Shown: positions 1 through 12,090, counted from the first letter of the stretch. The stretch: 64,000 bases of DNA from Blasia pusilla (GCA_050084515.1 CM114272.1:28148001-28212000), one strand, 5' to 3'. Made by a program: numbers and translations. The notes: generated by a model not told the origin, from the letters alone.

Positions 1-920
1 TGCATGTTGGGGCACCTGTGTGTCTGCTCCTACTCATGGACCTGTCTCATCCCGCGAAAATCTTGTGGTCACCACCTACTCCTCACTCATGTTGAGGTGT
101 ACCTGCTCACACAACTCAAACACCACCTTCAATGTGGGCTTCGCGGTGAGAAGCAACATTGCATCCTAGACTCTCCTCTGTAGCTCCTAGTCAAGCACCA
201 TGTACAAGTATTGAATTGAATGCGCCTTAGTCACTCCATAAGTGGCAATGATCAGTAGCCGCATGCACGTGAAGGCCTCTCTCAAAGTCTCACATGATCT
301 CCGGTGAAAATCCTATACACTCTCAGCTTGTTGGTCTGCACGCCCAGGTAGCTCCTCACCAAGTGTTGAAAGAACTCCATTGTAGGACTGAAACTGGCCA
401 TGGATGGCCCTCTACCACAAGAGGTCTCTGCCACATCCCCGCCCTCACTACCATCATCTCTATCTAGTCCCCGGGCTGATGGTATAGGTCTCTCCGCCCT
501 CACTATTCCATCATACATCTCGCGGCCACTAGTGGACACATACCCTAGAGCCCAATACATTCTTATGGCATCAATCTCTACTGAGTATAAGGACTAGTAC
601 TCCATGTAATCATCCATCAGAGGACCCTCTAAATGCTGGAACAAACCCTTCCATGCCATAAAAGGGTTGAACGGCGTAGGGGCTCGAATCTCCTGGAAGT
701 CGCACCATGTGTCAAACTCTTGGATGAAGTCATCAAGATCTATGATGCCTATTGCACTTGAGAAATGATGCATGCCCCGGTGGTCCATGTCATCCATCTC
801 TCTCCACCTATCACTATCCCTGTCTACAATCTCATCACTAGATCCGCTTTCTAGTGATGACGATCTAGCCATGGATGGGAGTCGAGGTGATTCCTCACTA
901 GAAACCTCTTGATACTTCAC
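1..920 (-). pseudogene. Ty3/gypsy gag fragment, copy A (runs off the left edge)
   Basis: Decayed capsid (gag) coding sequence of a Ty3/gypsy retroelement, read on the minus strand from about 920 down to 1. The piece at 594-920 contains the block IGIIDLDDFIQEF...W, then FQHLEGPLMDDY. It aligns by eye with the plus-strand copy at 9.07-9.36 kb (IGTIELHNFIGEF...W, FQHLKGAPMDEY). Further on, a stretch with YSVEIDAIRMYW matches YAHEIEAWRLYY of that copy. Near 60-160 the minus strand reads PTLKVVFELCEQ, matching PTLRDVFRTTDN. Frames change and stops occur, so no product is expected. Known from the family: gag forms the particle that packages element RNA. The rest of the element would lie left of the window. 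Confidence 0.75.
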
Positions 921-2839
921 GCCACTCTGTGTAAACCCACTACCACTACTTGCACTACCCCGTTCATCCGAACCCTGGAAGAATGTCGTGATGAAAATCC
1001 TGCCTCATCTGCTGAAGCACTCAAACTGACAAAGAGTCTTCCACACTCCTCACTAGCTCACCTACACTAACAGTAATCCCGTGATGACACACCCAGCCTC
1101 ACTCACACACAACACTCAGGCTTATAATGAGCCTCCCGAACTAACTCACCTAAGTTAGAGACATACTCTTGGATCATACATGCAACCCCTACTAGGACAA
1201 CCGCCCTATCTCCACAATTGTGCTACACATGCAAGGAGTCTACACTCGTCACCATCACTACACCCACCTAGCACCAATTACTACAAGGTTCCCAACACCC
1301 TCAATGACATGAGACAAGTGCGGAAAAAGGGATTGGAATGGATAACCTGAACACGCTCGCCATCAATCTACTCCACTGTCAACACAGACTTCTCCATGTG
1401 GTGCAGCAACTTCAAGCTCCGCAACACAAAAATCTCCTCGAGCTGGACGTGAAACCTCCGGTCACAAGATGCAGACTACTTTTCAGCATTGAAATCCACG
1501 TGTGTGTCTCCACCTCTAACATCCCATTGAAAACCATCGGTGTGGATCACTCATCCCGCCCCCAGTCAACAAAGTACTAGCAACTCCTATCGTGAATCCC
1601 ATCTATGCTTGGAAAAATACCATGTCCCAAAATCTCTCTAACTGCGTAGTCTTGACTCAAGCACTCCGAACTCCTTCATTCACATACCACTTCAAGCCTT
1701 GTAATCCCGGCTCCCGACCTCATTAGCTTAGGCAACCTTGCACCAAATGAATCGTGTCTACCCGATCCACCGCGGTCGCCGCCCTATGCGCGCTTCCTCC
1801 CAATTCTGTCATTTCCTTCCTTTCTCCTCCAACACTTGCAGGAGCGATAATGGCTCTTCACTCACTACCCACACCTTAGGTCAACCCCACGGCCTCTTCT
1901 TGGCTCCTACCGTCTTTCCTTTCGGCCGGGATGGCATGCATCCCTATGCATGCATTCCCAACTTTTAGGGCCTTCTTTAATGCGGCAAAGACTTTCACAT
2001 CTCCCATCTCCATTCAACGGTGCTGCTTCCCTAAAACCTAAACCCTAGCCCCTCTCTCTCGGCGGCTGTAGTTCTTAAAGCATGAATTTCTCTTCTCTCT
2101 CTCGACTTTCTTGCCATGCGCCGCTCACCCGTTGAAGCCACACTCACTGCCCCACTCTTCACTACACTGTACGGTAGTCCCCCGTCACTTTGAACAAACA
2201 AAATATCAGAAAACAAATAGTGTTTCCATGCACAACCTCCTCAACGATAAAAATGACAAACAACTCAACACACACGTCTCCAAGGGCTCCCCACCAAGGC
2301 AACTCGCTTGCCTACCTACAAACAACGAATTCCCTCTGCCTCTTGACATCTTCTCATGTAAAATCAGAGAAAAAATGGCTCACCCGGCCTAACACTCCAC
2401 TCCTGAATCTACATCGGCATTTCGATCCATATCCACCCTCTGCTATAAGGGAATCTAGATGCTAGCACCCTACTTCTTACACACATAGGCAAGAGAGGTG
2501 CTCCTAAGGCTCAACATGAGAAAGATGGCTTGGAAAAGCCATCTCTCCCTCTCTGATACCCTTGGGAAGAGCCAAAAGGCTCTTCTCCCAAAAATAGCCA
2601 TCCCAAGGATAACCTACGTGCACAAGTTACTAGGTTACCGGGTGATCATTGACTCGGTCAATGGGTCACCTGAATGACTAAGACCGAAAATAAGGAAATC
2701 TTCATAAATGACGTTCCCAATGCAACGAACTTGTCGCCAATCTCATCCGACATCTCAAGACAAAGTTACACCCAAATAGCCCGTTGACCCGCTATGTAGT
2801 CGACGCGATACAACTCTACTACGTTTAACTAAGATGTGA
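921..2839. other. No gene recognised; possible leader/LTR of gag copy A
   Basis: This stretch lies upstream of minus-strand gag copy A, so it may hold that element's leader and long terminal repeat, but I could not find a matching second LTR. It contains a plant telo-box word (AAACCCTAG, about 2039-2047) followed by TC-rich sequence, a palindromic GCATGCAT...ATGCATGC near 1932-1952, and two adjacent hairpins at about 2523-2592. The short open frames have no recognisable domain. Confidence 0.4.
2523..2592. repeat. Two adjacent short inverted repeats (hairpins)
   Basis: The first hairpin has arms AGATGGCTT and AAGCCATCT around a 4-base loop. The second has arms GGGAAGAGCC and GGCTCTTCTCCC around AAAA, with a small bulge. 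Their role is unknown; a transposon terminus or a plant-type terminator-like fold are both possible. Confidence 0.5.
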
Positions 2840-3314
2840 GAAATGCAACTGATGATATCCGGTTTGGAGATCCAACGAACTAAAGACCTTTGCATATCCA
2901 ATAGCATCAAAGATCTCCTTAGGAATGAGCATACCTATTAGACTTTATTTGTCGATTGGTAGGTCGATAGTCTCCACACATATACCTATCCGTCCACTTG
3001 CCATGCACATCCTTCTTGGCGGGCATGAAAATGACAGATGTATACTCTCTATGTAACATCTCCACTAGTCCTCCTCCAACCAAGTCGTGGCTCTTTCTTT
3101 GAATCAAGGCGCTCTCCATATCACTATTTCTATAGGATCGTCGGAAGATCAGAGTGTAGCTAGATAATTGAATGTGGATCCCTAGGCCCTTTAGCGTACC
3201 CAAATCATCCAAACTAAATTCAAAACAACTCTTATGACTACTAAGGAATTGATGTGTTTGATGCCGATCTCCTCTTGTCAACTTAGGGCCCATATTTGCC
3301 TCCCAAGTCTCCAT
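2840..3314 (-). pseudogene. Ty3/gypsy reverse transcriptase fragment
   Basis: Minus-strand piece of a gypsy polymerase. The order is right for the family: an N-terminal FSLDDLGTLKG segment, a proline-poor version of the usual FRRSYR region, then MPAKKDVHGKWTDRYMCGDYRPTN (the xPxKK...G.WR.C.DYR.LN landmark). A frameshift near 2925 follows, and then in the next frame KEIFDAIGYAKVFSSLDLQTGYHQL, the DLxxGYHQ motif of reverse transcriptase. The catalytic YxDD region is not present. It is a relic that cannot encode an active enzyme. It probably belongs to the same element family as the nearby gag pieces, but that is inferred from position only. Confidence 0.82.
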
Positions 3315-3639
3315 GGTGACTACTATAGGACTCTTTAGTGTGGATATTTGTGGTTGCTATGGTGCACCCCATCTCAAACAACCAAAATGGATTGCTCCCC
3401 CACAGCCACCTCTAAACTCTCATTTGCTCGGTGTGTATGGCCACCACCATACTTGATGTTCTAGCTGGCATCTCCCAATGTACCTACAAAATATCCCAAG
3501 AAGTACAAGGGTGTCTCTCCCGATCAACCCTAATATGTTGATCTCTTTACATCTTGATCCCGACCACTGCCTAAATCATCTCGGTGGTCATTAGGCTCAC
3601 CAATGCAACAGTCGTGGGCTACTCTTAAGTTGAGAATCC

Positions 3640-4045
3640 ATGTCAAGCATGTTTTGTTGGATAACAGAGGAGAGGTCTTTCATGTGGTGAGTCCAAGAGG
3701 TTGAGTATTTTGTCCGCAAAGAGTCTTGTTGGATTCAAGAGCGCAACCCGTGATGTTGGGGAAGGTGGTGTTCACAAGAGTAAGTTCGATGAGGGTGGAT
3801 ATGGAGGGTTGCTCATTCAAGATACACACGTCCTTGGATGGAGCCAATACGACCCAATTTATCACTTGACATGAGGTCGTGGTGAGGATTCGACCCAAAC
3901 ATCCATCACATGAGTCCGTGGTGCAAGCCAAGGCGATAATGACTGATGCCAAATCCTACAACGTCTTGGTTGGAGGAGCAGTGTTGTACCCAATGAGGTT
4001 TTTCTTGGATTACTTGGAAGAGTCAACATCCTACATGCATGGTTG
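3640..4045 (+). pseudogene. Retropepsin-like (aspartic protease) fragment of Ty3/gypsy element
   Basis: One plus-strand frame, interrupted by two TGA codons, reads VLLDNRGEVFHVVSPRG and then LLDSRAQPVMLGK, followed by a TSLDG and a SYNVLVGGAVLYPMRFFLDY segment. The LDS-G-AQ word is the retropepsin active-site region; here the glycine of D-S/T-G is replaced by arginine, so the copy should be inactive. The first 50 bases match the end of plus-strand copy C at 11.07-11.15 kb, which ties it to the same family. Its strand is opposite to the gag and reverse-transcriptase pieces on either side. A small dispersed repeat starts at its right edge. Confidence 0.72.
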
Positions 4046-4290
4046 CACAAAACTAGACAAGTCCTTCCTTAGGACGGACATGGACGAACAAGTTCGGACA
4101 TGTCCACGGACATGAGTTCTAAGAGGTGGGATCCACACTTATAGTCCATGATGTAAGACAAGGCAAGGATGAGTGGAGCAATGAGGGAGGAGGGAGTGGA
4201 GGTGGAGGGAGCAAGAAATGGGGAAGTATGGAAAACGAAGGCAAGTAAGGGAAAGCTGAAAGAAGGGAAAGGTGGGGCCCATATCCAATC
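4046..4290. mobile_element. Small dispersed repeat (MITE-like), copy 1, truncated
   Basis: From the GACAAGTCCTTCCTTAGGAC word to GGGGCCCATA this segment is closely similar to 54.82-55.06 kb, about 50 kb away. The left edge carries GGTTGCACAAA; the complementary right edge of the other copy reads GGTTGCATGTGGACAAA, so short inverted termini are plausible. It has no coding capacity. Copy 1 lacks the right terminal part, which the other copy keeps. Confidence 0.6.
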
Positions 4291-4384
4291 TCTCCTAGCG
4301 ATGACTAGGAGAGATGGTGATCCTAGCAAGATTCAGTAGCACCATCACTTGGTTTGATGATTTGATTGAGGGTAAAAAAATATA

Positions 4385-4865
4385 CTAACACGCATGGAGA
4401 AAAGTAAAATGGAGAGGGTAGAAAAATACTAACACTCCTAGTGTAGGAAATCGTGGCCGTTTGTGCGCTTGACTCATGGCTACTACACTCTCCTCAGCCA
4501 TGATGCACTCAATGCACTCTGCCATCTTGAACACATCTCTCAATGTAGGCGAGGTGTGCATCCGTAGTACCACATCCCTCACCTATCTCCGCACGTCTCG
4601 TTCCAACATCCCATACCATTCCTAAACACCTTGGGCCTCTATCACCCCTAAGTGACGCGAATCAAATGACGCAAGTGACTGAATGCCTACCGCAAGCTCT
4701 CTCCCGTGCGCCTATGGAAGTCGTGGATCCTCCGCAACTTCTCAGTCCGTACCTCTTGGTAGTTCCTTTGCAACTCCACAACGCCATGGACATCACTCTA
4801 TGAAACAACTCAGCCCTCCAAGAACATGCTTGCATCCACTCATCAATGTCATCAAGGTTTAACAC
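4385..4865 (-). pseudogene. Ty3/gypsy gag fragment, copy B
   Basis: Minus-strand relic of the same gag family as copies A and C. Across frames it reads EVRTEKLRRIHDFHRRTGES, then SHLRHLIRVT, and finally SPTLRDVFKMAECIE...MAEESVVA, matching EVRTEKL, LREAYTHLRQLINVTQG and SPTLRDVFRTTDNIERNMAEETVA in copy C. Frameshifts and stops show decay. It would be the upstream part of an element whose reverse transcriptase lies at 2.84-3.31 kb on the same strand, with an oppositely oriented protease piece and a small repeat in between. Confidence 0.75.
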
Positions 4866-4899
4866 CTCACTAGCATCTCGATAAATATCCTTAGAAAAA

Positions 4900-6190
4900 T
4901 CTAGCTCTCAGCCATAAAGCAACAAGGATGGTGAGAAAGACCCTAAGGATGTCTGCGTGTTGAATCTCTATCCCATCGCCAACCATGCACGTCAGCCTAT
5001 TTTGGCTTGTTGGCTATAGGGAGCTAGAGTGTTGAGACTTCGATGGCGAGGTCTGATGGAGAGCCCTTAGATCCAAAGGTCGGTGAGGAGGCGAGAGGTG
5101 GCCCACATATTCATGAGGATGGAGTAGTCCTGGAGTACAAGCGTACTAGGAGCATCGCAACCACACTGGATGCTGGAGAGCGGGATCAGATCCTACAGAG
5201 AGCATCGATGACACAGACGATTTTGATGGGAGGGGACACATACGTTGCAAGTTTGGGAGGATAGTAGAGTACATGTAGTGCCTCATCCTTCATAGAGAGC
5301 AGGTTTAAAAGGCAAATGGCTTGGTGGCATGTCTTGGTCACAACCTAGAGTTGTAGAACGCCCATGGGTAGGCAACACCCAGCCATCTCTACCATCTGGA
5401 TCTCACGCCAAATGGGGTCCTCATACACAAACTTTGACTCCGATGAGGAATCAACAACAATGGGGACCCACTCAACCTGGTTCTTATGGCCAACCATGGG
5501 CAAGGCCAATTGTAAACTTCTTTCCACTTTGTGTATTTGTGATCAACTTCTCTATTTTTAAGGAATGATAACTCTTTAACTGTTGATCTTCTCATGATGA
5601 CTCCGAAAGTGGCATTCATATTCTGGTTCTGTGTGTTTTTTCAAATTTTGAAGTCTTGATTTCTTGTCTTTAGTGTTGATGAAGGATGTAAGTGTGACAT
5701 GTACTCACTCAGAATCTCATATGTTAATAATTTCTGAACCCTGGTTTCTTGAGGCCATTATGTTAGAGTGAACTTCTTGTTGTGAAAGACTAATTCATGA
5801 TTATTTGGTTTTTCTTATTTCACATCTCCATGTGTGGATAGGATGGAGCACCATGCCCTCCGCCCCCTTATCCAACTACAGGAGAAGGGTCTAACTCAAC
5901 ATTTTCTGATGGGCCATTGGGATTTGTTGGGACGAGAGTACATTCGCAGCATAGTGATAGTCCCTAGTCTCTCCAAACCCACAAATAAAAGTGGGGGTAT
6001 GTCCACATGTAGCCGCTTTTGAGGCATGGTCTAAATTTCGACCAAGAATGTTGGGTATAATTGGTTAGTGATCTAGTCTTTTATTCCCAGCATTTTGTAA
6101 CATGTGCATGCATATGTCTAAATTGATTTTCTTGCGCCTTTCTTTTGTTCAGGTGATAGGGAAAGTGCGAGGAGAAGTAGGACCAAGAGA
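4900..6190. other. No recognised gene
   Basis: Several open frames of 60-80 codons occur on both strands (for example 5043-5264 plus and 5834-6022 plus), none with a domain I recognise. The sequence becomes T-rich from about 5.55 to 5.85 kb. It may be the non-coding or intronic part of the transposase-like relic that follows. Confidence 0.4.
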
Positions 6191-6193
6191 GAT

Positions 6194-6640
6194 TTGTGGA
6201 ACCCTAAAGTGGCTCAACGCACGGACCAAAACCTACTACCTAGATGTGAATTGTTGCCTACTAGGATTCCAAAGACGAAGGTGCCCGGTTATGACCCATG
6301 GTTGAATGACCTAACGGTATGGACCCTATGCTATCTCGACTTATCATGTCTCGAGATGAATAGGCAAGAGGCCATTAGTGTGGCAACAATTCGCAAGCAC
6401 ATTGAGAGTGACTACACATATGTTGGGGCATCATCTTTATTTTTGGACTTTTTGAAGAAGAAATGTGCACAATTATTAAAAATAGAACGGTCCACGATGA
6501 AAGCATATTCAGTGGCCAATGGGGCGCATGTTGATGTCCCTTGCCACCGTGATGCTAAGGAAGATGCATGGGGCCGTTTGGTAGATTATTGGCTTTCTGA
6601 AGAGGGAATGTTGAGGCCCAAAAGATGGTGAACGAAAGAT
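6194..6640 (+). pseudogene. Possible plant DNA-transposase relic (transposase_24 / En-Spm-associated type)
   Basis: An open frame of 145 codons ending at 6631. Its C-terminal part, W-G-R-L-V-D-Y-W-L-S-E-E, resembles the 'W..FVDYW.SE' motif of the proteins that accompany plant CACTA (En/Spm) transposons. The N-terminal part (PRCELLPTRIPKTKVPGYDPWLND) is not recognised. The start is not certain: a splice-acceptor-like TTTGTTCAG lies just upstream at about 6145-6153, so this may be an internal exon. No terminal repeats were found. The family name rests on one short motif, so confidence is low; an unrelated plant protein fragment is the alternative. Confidence 0.3.
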
Positions 6641-6699
6641 CAAACGTTATGACTTTGAATCACAGCGGACGGGGAGGCTTAGAGGGGTTTTCTATAAGT

Positions 6700-9060
6700 T
6701 ATCGTTAGCTTTCATTTCTTTTATATTTATGATATCTGAACTTGGGTGTTCACATTGTTAATGTTTGTCAATGTGTATGTGTGAATTATTTCTTGTGTAT
6801 TGTGAGGTTTGTAAGTACATTGTAGACTTTTCACCATTCTTGTAACACATGTCTTTTTTTTGTGACAAAAAGTGATGTGTTACAAGTAGTGAAAATGACA
6901 GCGATATAAATTCAGGAAGCAACAAGAAATACATTGGGAAGGTATGCACGTGGACTTGGAAGAAAAAAAATCTTGCTTGGCATGATAATCAGAACTTTGT
7001 TCAAGTGCTACAATATCACAATTGAAGGAATTGTAACTAATAATGTGTTGTGTTATATGTCACGTCTTTTAGGATAGGTCAACGAGATCTAGCAGAGCGC
7101 CTTCAAAGATACTCGAGGACAGCCTCAAGAGGTCGAGGATGACCTGCTGAGGCCACGGGTAATCTGAGAGAGCTAGTTTCCCCTTTGGAGCCATATAGAG
7201 AAACTTAATATTTCGGATAAATTTCCATTTGGACTATAGTTGACTTTCCACTTTGGGAAGTAGCCCTTGACCCGCTACAATAGGTCAAGATCTAGGGAGG
7301 TGATCTACGAGCATAGGCTATTGAGGAGAGAGCTTGGGAGAGGGAAGGGGGTATACCTCCAAGAGAGAGACCTTGAGAGCTCATTCTCTCTTTCTTGAAC
7401 CTCTTGGCATAAGGCAGCAGAGCTATGGTCCTCCTAGCCTTGTGTGTGTAACCCAAGCCTCTCATTAGGAGAATGGGTTTGGTTTGACATGAGAGAGAGT
7501 GCACACCATAGAGAGCTTGGTGTGAGAGGGAATGTGAGATCTACTTTATTTTAGAAAGAGAGAAATGAGTGAGTGAGAGAGCTTCATGGGGGAGTTTGTT
7601 GGTCACTTACTAGTTTTGCAGGTTGGGGATTGTATTCCCCATTCAGCGGTTTATGGGAGTGCTCACGGGAGCAAGAATTTCTTACTTTTGATGTTTCCTT
7701 TGCCGATTTTTTCGTGTGGAAGAATGGCGGCCGGAAGCGCTGCCCAATTTTTGATAGAGATTGAGTATGGGGGCGGGTTGCCCCATACCGGTGCTCTTGG
7801 GAGCATTGTGTAGCTTGCTGGTTTATGTGTGCATAGGTTTTACATTTTTTTTGGGAGAAATCAGTGTGGAAGCGTCGCCAAATTTTGTGTAGGAGAAAGA
7901 GACGTTGGGTTGCACGAGAGTCCTTGTTAGTTTTTGGTGGAAGATCAAGTGGAGAAACCAATTTAATAAGGTTGTAGATTGCAAAGTTGTGCACGCTCTG
8001 GAAGAAATGGTGCACAATTTCATCATCTGAGCTTGAAGTTACGACAATTTCGTTGGGCTGCCATAGCCACCATTCCAAGGTGTGAGTGAAATTTCCAATT
8101 TTCTTTGGTAACTCCTTGAGTGAGGGGTAGAAAAGTAAAAAACTTTTTATGTTGAGTGGATAGGACAAGAAAAATTTTGCTTAGGAGTAGAAGTTGAGTG
8201 GAAAATTTTATTTGAGGAGAGTTGACCCTCAATCTTTGAGGAGACGACGATTTAGTATCGTGTCGTGACGCAGTAGCCGCAACGCGCCGCCGATTGCCGC
8301 GCTGTGCCGCTCATGGCCGCACCGCACCGTCTCGATCGCGGAGCCGCACCATCACTATGGAGCAGATTTTGTATTGCAGGTGAGGAGGGTATGACGCTGA
8401 GTGCCGTACCCCATTCTTGAGTGTTGTGCCATTTGTAGCCATTCCGTGCCACTAGTGCCGCATCGTACCGTTGGACCCGCACCGCACATCGATGAGATTT
8501 TGGAGCATAGCCAGTACGTGGAAAGTACAACATGCTCTTTGGGGGAGTTTGTCTTTAGGACCGAGTTGGGGTTGAGATTTGCAGTTGTTGAGGAGCGACA
8601 CAGACATTTATTCATGTTACCCATTCTAGTCTTTTGCTCTACACGTGTTAGGGATTTTTGGGTATTGAGAAGTTATTTGGGAAATTGGGTTTCGTGCAGA
8701 TGTTGAGAGCATCGTTGATGTATGGTTTAAGGGGACATAGAACTGTGTGGGATGTCCGGAGTTGAGGGTGTGTCCTGTCGATGAGATGATAGGATAGTAG
8801 ACGATTTTCCGCCCCACGCCGCTTGTTGCCGCACAACACACGTCTCAGTGAGAGAGTGTAGCTTGAGTGCCGCATGTTAGATTGAGTGATTTCATGATTA
8901 CTCACGAGGTTGACAGTGATCGTGTGAGAGGGGCACGAGGGTCATCACGGCGTCCTTTCAAGACTTTGAGAGGCGAGGTGGTGGACCTGAGAGTAGCTCT
9001 AGAGGGTTTACCCGGAGTGGTGCGAGGTTTCGAGATTCTCCATGTTAGAGACCACCTCGA
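6700..9060. other. No gene recognised; probable 5' flank of gag copy C
   Basis: The stretch ends where gag copy C begins and may include its LTR and leader, but boundaries could not be set. At 8.25-8.5 kb the composition changes sharply to repeats of TGCCGC/CCGCACCG words, unlike the AT-rich flanks. A 194-codon minus-strand frame (7584-8168) has no recognisable domain and biased composition. Confidence 0.35.
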
Positions 9061-9069
9061 TCCCCTTTT

Positions 9070-11174
9070 GTGTCATCTTCAAACAAGGGGGAGAGTGTAG
9101 AGGAGTGTGTTAGTGATCCACCGCACATAGTGAGTGGTCCTACCAATTGGGCGTACGAGATGGACAATTGGGGTAGAGGTCCGCGTAGGTTTTCGGGTGT
9201 TATAGGCACTATAGAGCTACACAACTTCATCGGGGAGTTTAGGAGTTGGTGTGACTCACAGCGGGCTAGGAACTCTAGAGAGTTCAACCCGTTAACAACA
9301 TGGAATGGTATGTTCCAACATTTAAAGGGAGCACCGATGGATGAATACCATGAGTTTTGGTAGAGATATGCCCATGAGATTGAGGCTTGGAGACTCTACT
9401 ATGATCCACACTATGTGTCATGGATTGAGCCGTTTCCAAATGAGGAGGAGGATTTAGGAGAGTGATATTGTAGGAGGGTTGACTTGCATTGGAGCAGTTG
9501 CATTGTCCAATCGAGTCCGTCCCAAATTCAACCCTGTGGTTAAGTTCTTCGCTGAGTTGAAGGCGAGCTACTAGGAGGTACGGACAGAGAAGCTGTAGAG
9601 CCTCCACGACTTCCAGAGGCGCCCGGGTGAGAGTTTGCGTGAGGCCTACACCCACTTGCGCCAATTAATTAATGTCACTCAGGGGTGATAGAGGCTCAGA
9701 CTATCCACTCATGGTACACGCGATACTGGATCGGATCCTGCGGACACGTGTTCGGGAGGGGGTGCTTCTTATGAGCACCTCCCCTACGTTGAGAGATGTT
9801 TTTAGGACCACCGACAACATTGAGCGCAACATGGCGGAGGAGACCGTAGCCACCATGGGTTCTGGGTGAGAGTAGTCACGATTTCTTGCACCATTAGTGC
9901 AGCAATTTAACGTGGATTCTGAGATAGGTCTGTGGCACCACCAGCTCAGGGAGGATACCGGGAGGCCGTGCCACAAAGACTTGCGCCTTCATATGCGGAT
10001 CAGAAAAAACTGCCTACAATTATTTGTTGGTCATATGGTGGAGCCCATCACAAGCGCGATTGCACTTGTTGGGGTCATGGACGCGTGTCGCAGCATGGAG
10101 GAGGAGATGGTGCTGCACCAAGAGGTTTTCAGTGTGACTATTGTCACAGTTATAGTCACACACGCGCCAAGTGTTTCAACTTGCACCCTGAGTTACGTCC
10201 AAAGCGAGGGCCAGAGAGGGCAATAGAGCGAGCTGCCGATCCGAGTGGACCTAGAGGTCGTGCACCTGGTGGTTCCATTGGGGGACGAGCAATTGGATTC
10301 ACCTGAGGAGGTGGTGGAGTTGCCTGTGGAGGAGGTAGAGTGCCACCATCTAGACGCATTGAGGGAAAGTCCGGGCATGAGGCTGGGATGGCTGCTAAGA
10401 TACAACAGCTACACCAGCAGATTGCCGCTATGGCATTGAGGTTACCCGATGCTGGATCCGTGGCATCTATATCTTATGGAGCAGCCAAAGATATGGAGGA
10501 TCATGGTTGGATGTGCGGGGTTGCCTAGATGGAGGCCACCGGTTGTTACGCATGGAGCAACTGTATAGTTGGATCCACAGCGAGGGAAATCCAGGAAACA
10601 AACCAGACTTCCTCAGTCTTTCACATTGTCCGAGGCAATGAGGACCCCATCAATAGGTCCTAATCAGAGTTTGGAGAGTTGGTGTTGTTGTTGGGATGCA
10701 GGCACGGAGGGCAATGGGAAAAGCGAGTGCGACGACTCCTATTGTTGATTCTGAGGAGGAGCATGTGTCGAGCACGTTGTTGGAGGTGGCCACTATGGGG
10801 GACGGCCACTTTTGTGCTTCCGATGGTATGACGTTGGGACCCGCGTGGTCACTACGCTATGTGAGGTTTTCCAACTGGCCGCTACGCTATGTGAGCATGG
10901 AGTTTGTGTTCTTGCATCACACTCAAGGGTGATTGCAGAGGAGGCGATGGACCTGCCCTTGGAGCCGATGCTCAAGCCGTCCACGTCGGATTCATGGCAG
11001 GCTATGGCTGCTAGGATGGTGGAGATGCTCGCTAGACCTGCGATAGAGCGTGACATGGCTTCTCCTAGTGTTGTGTTGCTAGATAACCGGGGAGAGGTCT
11101 TCCAGTTGGTGAGTTCAAGAGGTAGAGCTTTTAGTCCGCAGCGCTGTCGTATAGTAAAATCACCCACTATGTAA
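9070..11174 (+). pseudogene. Ty3/gypsy gag (with zinc knuckle) to protease start, copy C
   Basis: Best preserved of three gag copies. In order: the capsid block IGTIELHNFIGEF...FQHLKGAPMDEY (9.19-9.36 kb), YAHEIEAWRLYYDPHYVSWIEPF, VRTEKL...LREAYTHLRQLINVTQG (about 9.58-9.69 kb), SPTLRDVFRTTDNIERNMAEE (9.78-9.85 kb), and two cysteine-histidine clusters at about 10.02-10.18 kb. The first is degenerate (CWSYGGAHHKRDC); the second, CDYCHSYSHTRAKC, fits CX2CX4HX4C, the retroviral-type RNA-binding knuckle. The end (10.93-11.17 kb) reads LLDNRGEVFQLVSSRG, the sequence just before the protease in the 3.65 kb piece. Stops and frameshifts are frequent and polymerase sequence is missing after 11.17 kb. 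Confidence 0.85.
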
Positions 11175-11179
11175 ACTCC

Positions 11180-12090
11180 TCTATCATTGAGTGTTAGAGA
11201 GAGTTTTATAAGTATTAAATAAATTAGCCTAGAAAGATGAAATTTTCATGTTTAAACCTCTTTAGGATGACTCATTTGCGCGGGCCCAACTTTAGGAAAA
11301 GAGATAATAAATAAAAGATGGGATTAGAAAAGTAAAGTAGTGGGGATGATGATTTAATTAAACAAAAGCAAAAATAGTCTTGGTTGGTGGCTAACGTAGG
11401 TGGGGTAGTTTGGAAGATATGAAGGGAGTAAAAGAGGATATTTTGGAAAAGATAAGAGATAATCTATTTGTGTCAAAATGTGATTGGCTAAGCCTTAAAA
11501 GGAAGTCATGTGGCACAAAATAAGATTAGCCATATTTCGTAATCTTATGGATCTCTTGTGAGTATATAAAGAGGAGGGACCTTCAAGAGTTCATCACCTT
11601 CTACTTCACATCTTGAGTCTCTCGTGTCATTCTTGAGTGTATGGCTTTGGGATTGCTTGCTCTTCCAATGAGAATGGATTACTCCTCTTGGGACAATAAT
11701 TTGACCTTGGTCTATTCTTGGAGAGGTTTTTAGAGTTGGTATGAATGGAGATGAGAGACTTATCACCTTAGATGAGTTTAGTCATACTAGAAATAGAAGA
11801 TGGTTTGGCTTGTTATTTTCCCAATGAGAATGGATTACCCCTCTTGGGAGAGCAATTCCACCAAATCTTATTCTATAGGAGAGTAGAGGATGTTTGTCAA
11901 GTATGGATAGGGATGGACCACAAGTTGTGACGGATTTTCCTTTCCTAAACCCATATCACATCAAGATTCTCTTTGTAGATAGGCAATTGTTCACTCGCTC
12001 TCTAGTTTATCACTTTGGGGACGCGTTCATGAAACAAGTCATCAATCTCCAACTCCGGTAATTCTTCCTACAGTCAAGTACGGAAGGACA
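11180..12090. other. Non-coding flank, possible upstream part of a 5' LTR
   Basis: The stretch between two gypsy elements has no gene. It contains a TATA-like word (AGTATATAAAGAGG, about 11561-11574) and a roughly 60-bp duplicated segment containing CCAATGAGAATGGATTAC, at about 11665 and 11820. It may be the promoter half of the 5' LTR of the next element, but the downstream direct-repeat copy does not extend into it. Confidence 0.4.

Noticed and set aside
7584-8168. 194-codon minus-strand open frame, one of the longest in the window
   Set aside because: No recognisable domain, biased composition, several overlapping frames on both strands, and it lies in the flank of a gag relic. A chance frame is more likely.
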